Shown one piece after another: positions 4,477 through 5,798 of a stretch of 5,798 nucleotides of DNA. The stretch spans positions 1-5,798 of the forward strand of contig JASHWA010000325.1 in the NCBI GenBank assembly GCA_030044325.1. Direction: 5' to 3'. The stretch comes from Bryobacteraceae bacterium (GTDB taxonomy: Bacteria; Acidobacteriota; Terriglobia; Bryobacterales; Bryobacteraceae). The position numbers and the translations under genes are program-made. Positions within the stretch are counted from its first letter, which is position 1. Each line of letters begins with the position of its first letter. The notes beneath the pieces are model-generated. The model saw only the letters and a list, made by a program, of their open reading frames with translations, was not told the DNA's origin and did no database searches.

Positions 4477-5798
4477 ATGAGCGAACCGTCCGATGCCCTG
4501 GTCTTTTTCGGAGCCACCGGAGACCTCGCGTTCAAGAAGATTTTTCCCGCCCTTCAGGCCATGGTGAAGCGCGGCACTCTGGACGTGCCGGTGGTGGGCG
4601 TGGCCAAGTCCGGCATGAACCTGGATCAATTTCGCGCGCGGGCGCACGACAGCGTGGAGAAACATGGCGGTCTCGATCGCGCGGCGTTTGAAAAATTAGC
4701 CGCGTTGCTGCATTACGTCGATGGCGATTACAAGGATCCGGCGACCTTTGCGGCGCTCCGCCGCCAGCTGGGCCACTGCGGCCGGCCGGCGCATTATCTG
4801 GCGATTCCGCCGGCGCTGTTCGCGACGGTGGTCGAGCAGCTGGGGAAAGCGGGATGCACCGGGGAAGCGCGCGTGATCGTCGAGAAGCCGTTTGGAACGG
4901 ATCTGGCTTCCGCGCGCGCGCTGAACGCGATTCTGCTGGGCACCTTCCAGGAGAATGCAATTTTCCGCATCGATCACTATTTGGGCAAGCGTCCGGTGGA
5001 AAGTCTTCTGTACACGCGTTTCGCAAATTCGTTTCTGGAGCCGTTCTGGAATCGAACTTACGTCGAGAGCATCCAGATGACCATGGCCGAGGATTTCGGA
5101 GTCGAAGGCCGCGGTGCGTTTTATGACCAGACCGGCGCCATCCGCGACGTCATCCAGAATCACCTGTTTCAGATTCTGACCAATTTGACCATGGATCCGC
5201 CCAGCCGGACGGACAGCGAATCGATTCGCGACGAAAAGGTGAGAATTCTGAAAGCGATCGAGCCATTGACGGCACAGAACGTGGTGCGCGGGCAATTTCG
5301 CGGATATAAGTCGGAGAAAGGCGTCGCGCCGGATTCGAAGACCGAGACGTTCGCGGCCGTGCGCCTGGAAATCGACTCCTGGCGCTGGCAAGGCGTGCCG
5401 ATTTTCATTCGCGCCGGAAAGCGTTTGCCGGTGACGTGCACGGAACTCCTGATCCGCTTGCGGCGCCCGCCGCGCTTATTCCCCTCGGCCTCCGTTCCGA
5501 ATCATTTCCGCTTCCGCATCAGTCCCGATGTGACTACGGCGCTGGGCATGATGTTCAAATCGCCATCGGAGGAAATGCGCGGCGAGCCGAAAGAGCTGGT
5601 TGCGCGCGAGGAGCCGGCGCCGGAGGAGATGGAAGCCTACGAGCGCCTGCTGAGCGACGCGATGGTCGGCGACGCGACGCTGTTCGCGCGCGAGGACTAC
5701 GTGGAGGAGGCGTGGCGCATCGTGGATGCGGTGGTCAAGGCGGCTCCTCCTGTATACGAATACGAGCCGGGCACGTGGGGTCCCGCGGAGCTCACCGA
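4477..5798 (+). CDS. zwf: Glucose-6-phosphate 1-dehydrogenase, 3' end cut by window
   Basis: The frame is open from ATG 4477 to the window edge, giving 440 codons plus two bases. The enzyme oxidises glucose 6-phosphate to 6-phosphogluconolactone, the entry step of the oxidative pentose phosphate pathway. The nucleotide-binding segment is VFFGATGDLAFKK (residues 9-21), followed by VVGVAKSG with K44 where the Leuconostoc enzyme has the 2'-phosphate-binding arginine R46 (from memory). That leaves NADP use possible. EKPFG is at 136-140. The active-site signature RIDHYLGK has D166, H167 and K171. H229 in IQNHLFQ matches the catalytic base of the family. GVEGRGAFYDQTGAIRD and IFIRAGKRLP are further conserved blocks. 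The visible end, YEYEPGTWGP, resembles the normal C-terminus, so only a few residues are probably missing. Compact proteins of about 450 residues are shorter than the roughly 490 of E. coli Zwf. It is the last visible gene of the operon. No lactonase gene (pgl) is visible; it may follow downstream. Confidence 0.94.
   Translation, partial: MSEPSDALVFFGATGDLAFKKIFPALQAMVKRGTLDVPVVGVAKSGMNLDQFRARAHDSVEKHGGLDRAAFEKLAALLHYVDGDYKDPATFAALRRQLGHCGRPAHYLAIPPALFATVVEQLGKAGCTGEARVIVEKPFGTDLASARALNAILLGTFQENAIFRIDHYLGKRPVESLLYTRFANSFLEPFWNRTYVESIQMTMAEDFGVEGRGAFYDQTGAIRDVIQNHLFQILTNLTMDPPSRTDSESIRDEKVRILKAIEPLTAQNVVRGQFRGYKSEKGVAPDSKTETFAAVRLEIDSWRWQGVPIFIRAGKRLPVTCTELLIRLRRPPRLFPSASVPNHFRFRISPDVTTALGMMFKSPSEEMRGEPKELVAREEPAPEEMEAYERLLSDAMVGDATLFAREDYVEEAWRIVDAVVKAAPPVYEYEPGTWGPAELT

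Noticed and set aside
4696..5391. 231-codon open frame on the - strand
   Set aside because: It is antisense to zwf, which shows every conserved block of its family. This is a shadow frame.
1..5798. CRISPR array, tRNA/rRNA genes, insertion sequences, phage or defence genes
   Set aside because: No regularly spaced repeats, tRNA-like cloverleaf, transposase, integrase or terminal inverted repeats were seen. Almost the whole window is explained by metabolic genes.

Overview
The window is GC-rich bacterial chromosomal DNA, estimated by eye at about 60% G+C, with tightly packed genes. The protein types (a quinoprotein dehydrogenase, a long-form transaldolase, a short NAD-type 6-phosphogluconate dehydrogenase of about 340 residues, and a compact glucose-6-phosphate dehydrogenase) resemble those of soil Acidobacteriota of the Solibacter/Bryobacter kind. 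That assignment is a judgement from protein style, not a proven placement.

Layout: (1) Bases 1-360 hold the C-terminal end of a PQQ-dependent (quinoprotein) sugar or alcohol dehydrogenase on the + strand. (2) Bases 414-1259 on the - strand encode a complete Cof-type HAD-IIB phosphatase, convergent with the quinoprotein gene. (3) Bases 1260-1408 form a divergent intergenic region. It holds a consensus ribosome binding site for the phosphatase, a short palindrome, and a 14-bp direct repeat whose two copies start exactly 32 bp (about three helical turns) apart, upstream of the next gene. (4) From 1409 to the right edge runs a + strand operon with gaps of only 11-14 bp: transaldolase (tal), a stand-alone DUF2090/IolC-C-terminal-like class I aldolase, 6-phosphogluconate dehydrogenase (gnd), and glucose-6-phosphate dehydrogenase (zwf, cut by the window edge after 440 codons).

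How the genes fit together: Zwf and Gnd are the two dehydrogenases of the oxidative pentose phosphate pathway, and transaldolase belongs to its non-oxidative half. The odd member is the DUF2090 protein. This domain is best known as the C-terminal half of IolC-type fusion proteins of myo-inositol breakdown. Here it lacks the PfkB sugar-kinase half, no inositol genes are visible, and it sits between tal and gnd. It keeps a set of acidic and lysine residues spaced as in LacD-type class I aldolases, so an active Schiff-base aldolase working on a pentose phosphate or related sugar phosphate is a reasonable but untested inference. This gene and the direct repeat before tal are the two parts most worth following up. 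The remaining genes look like ordinary central metabolism.
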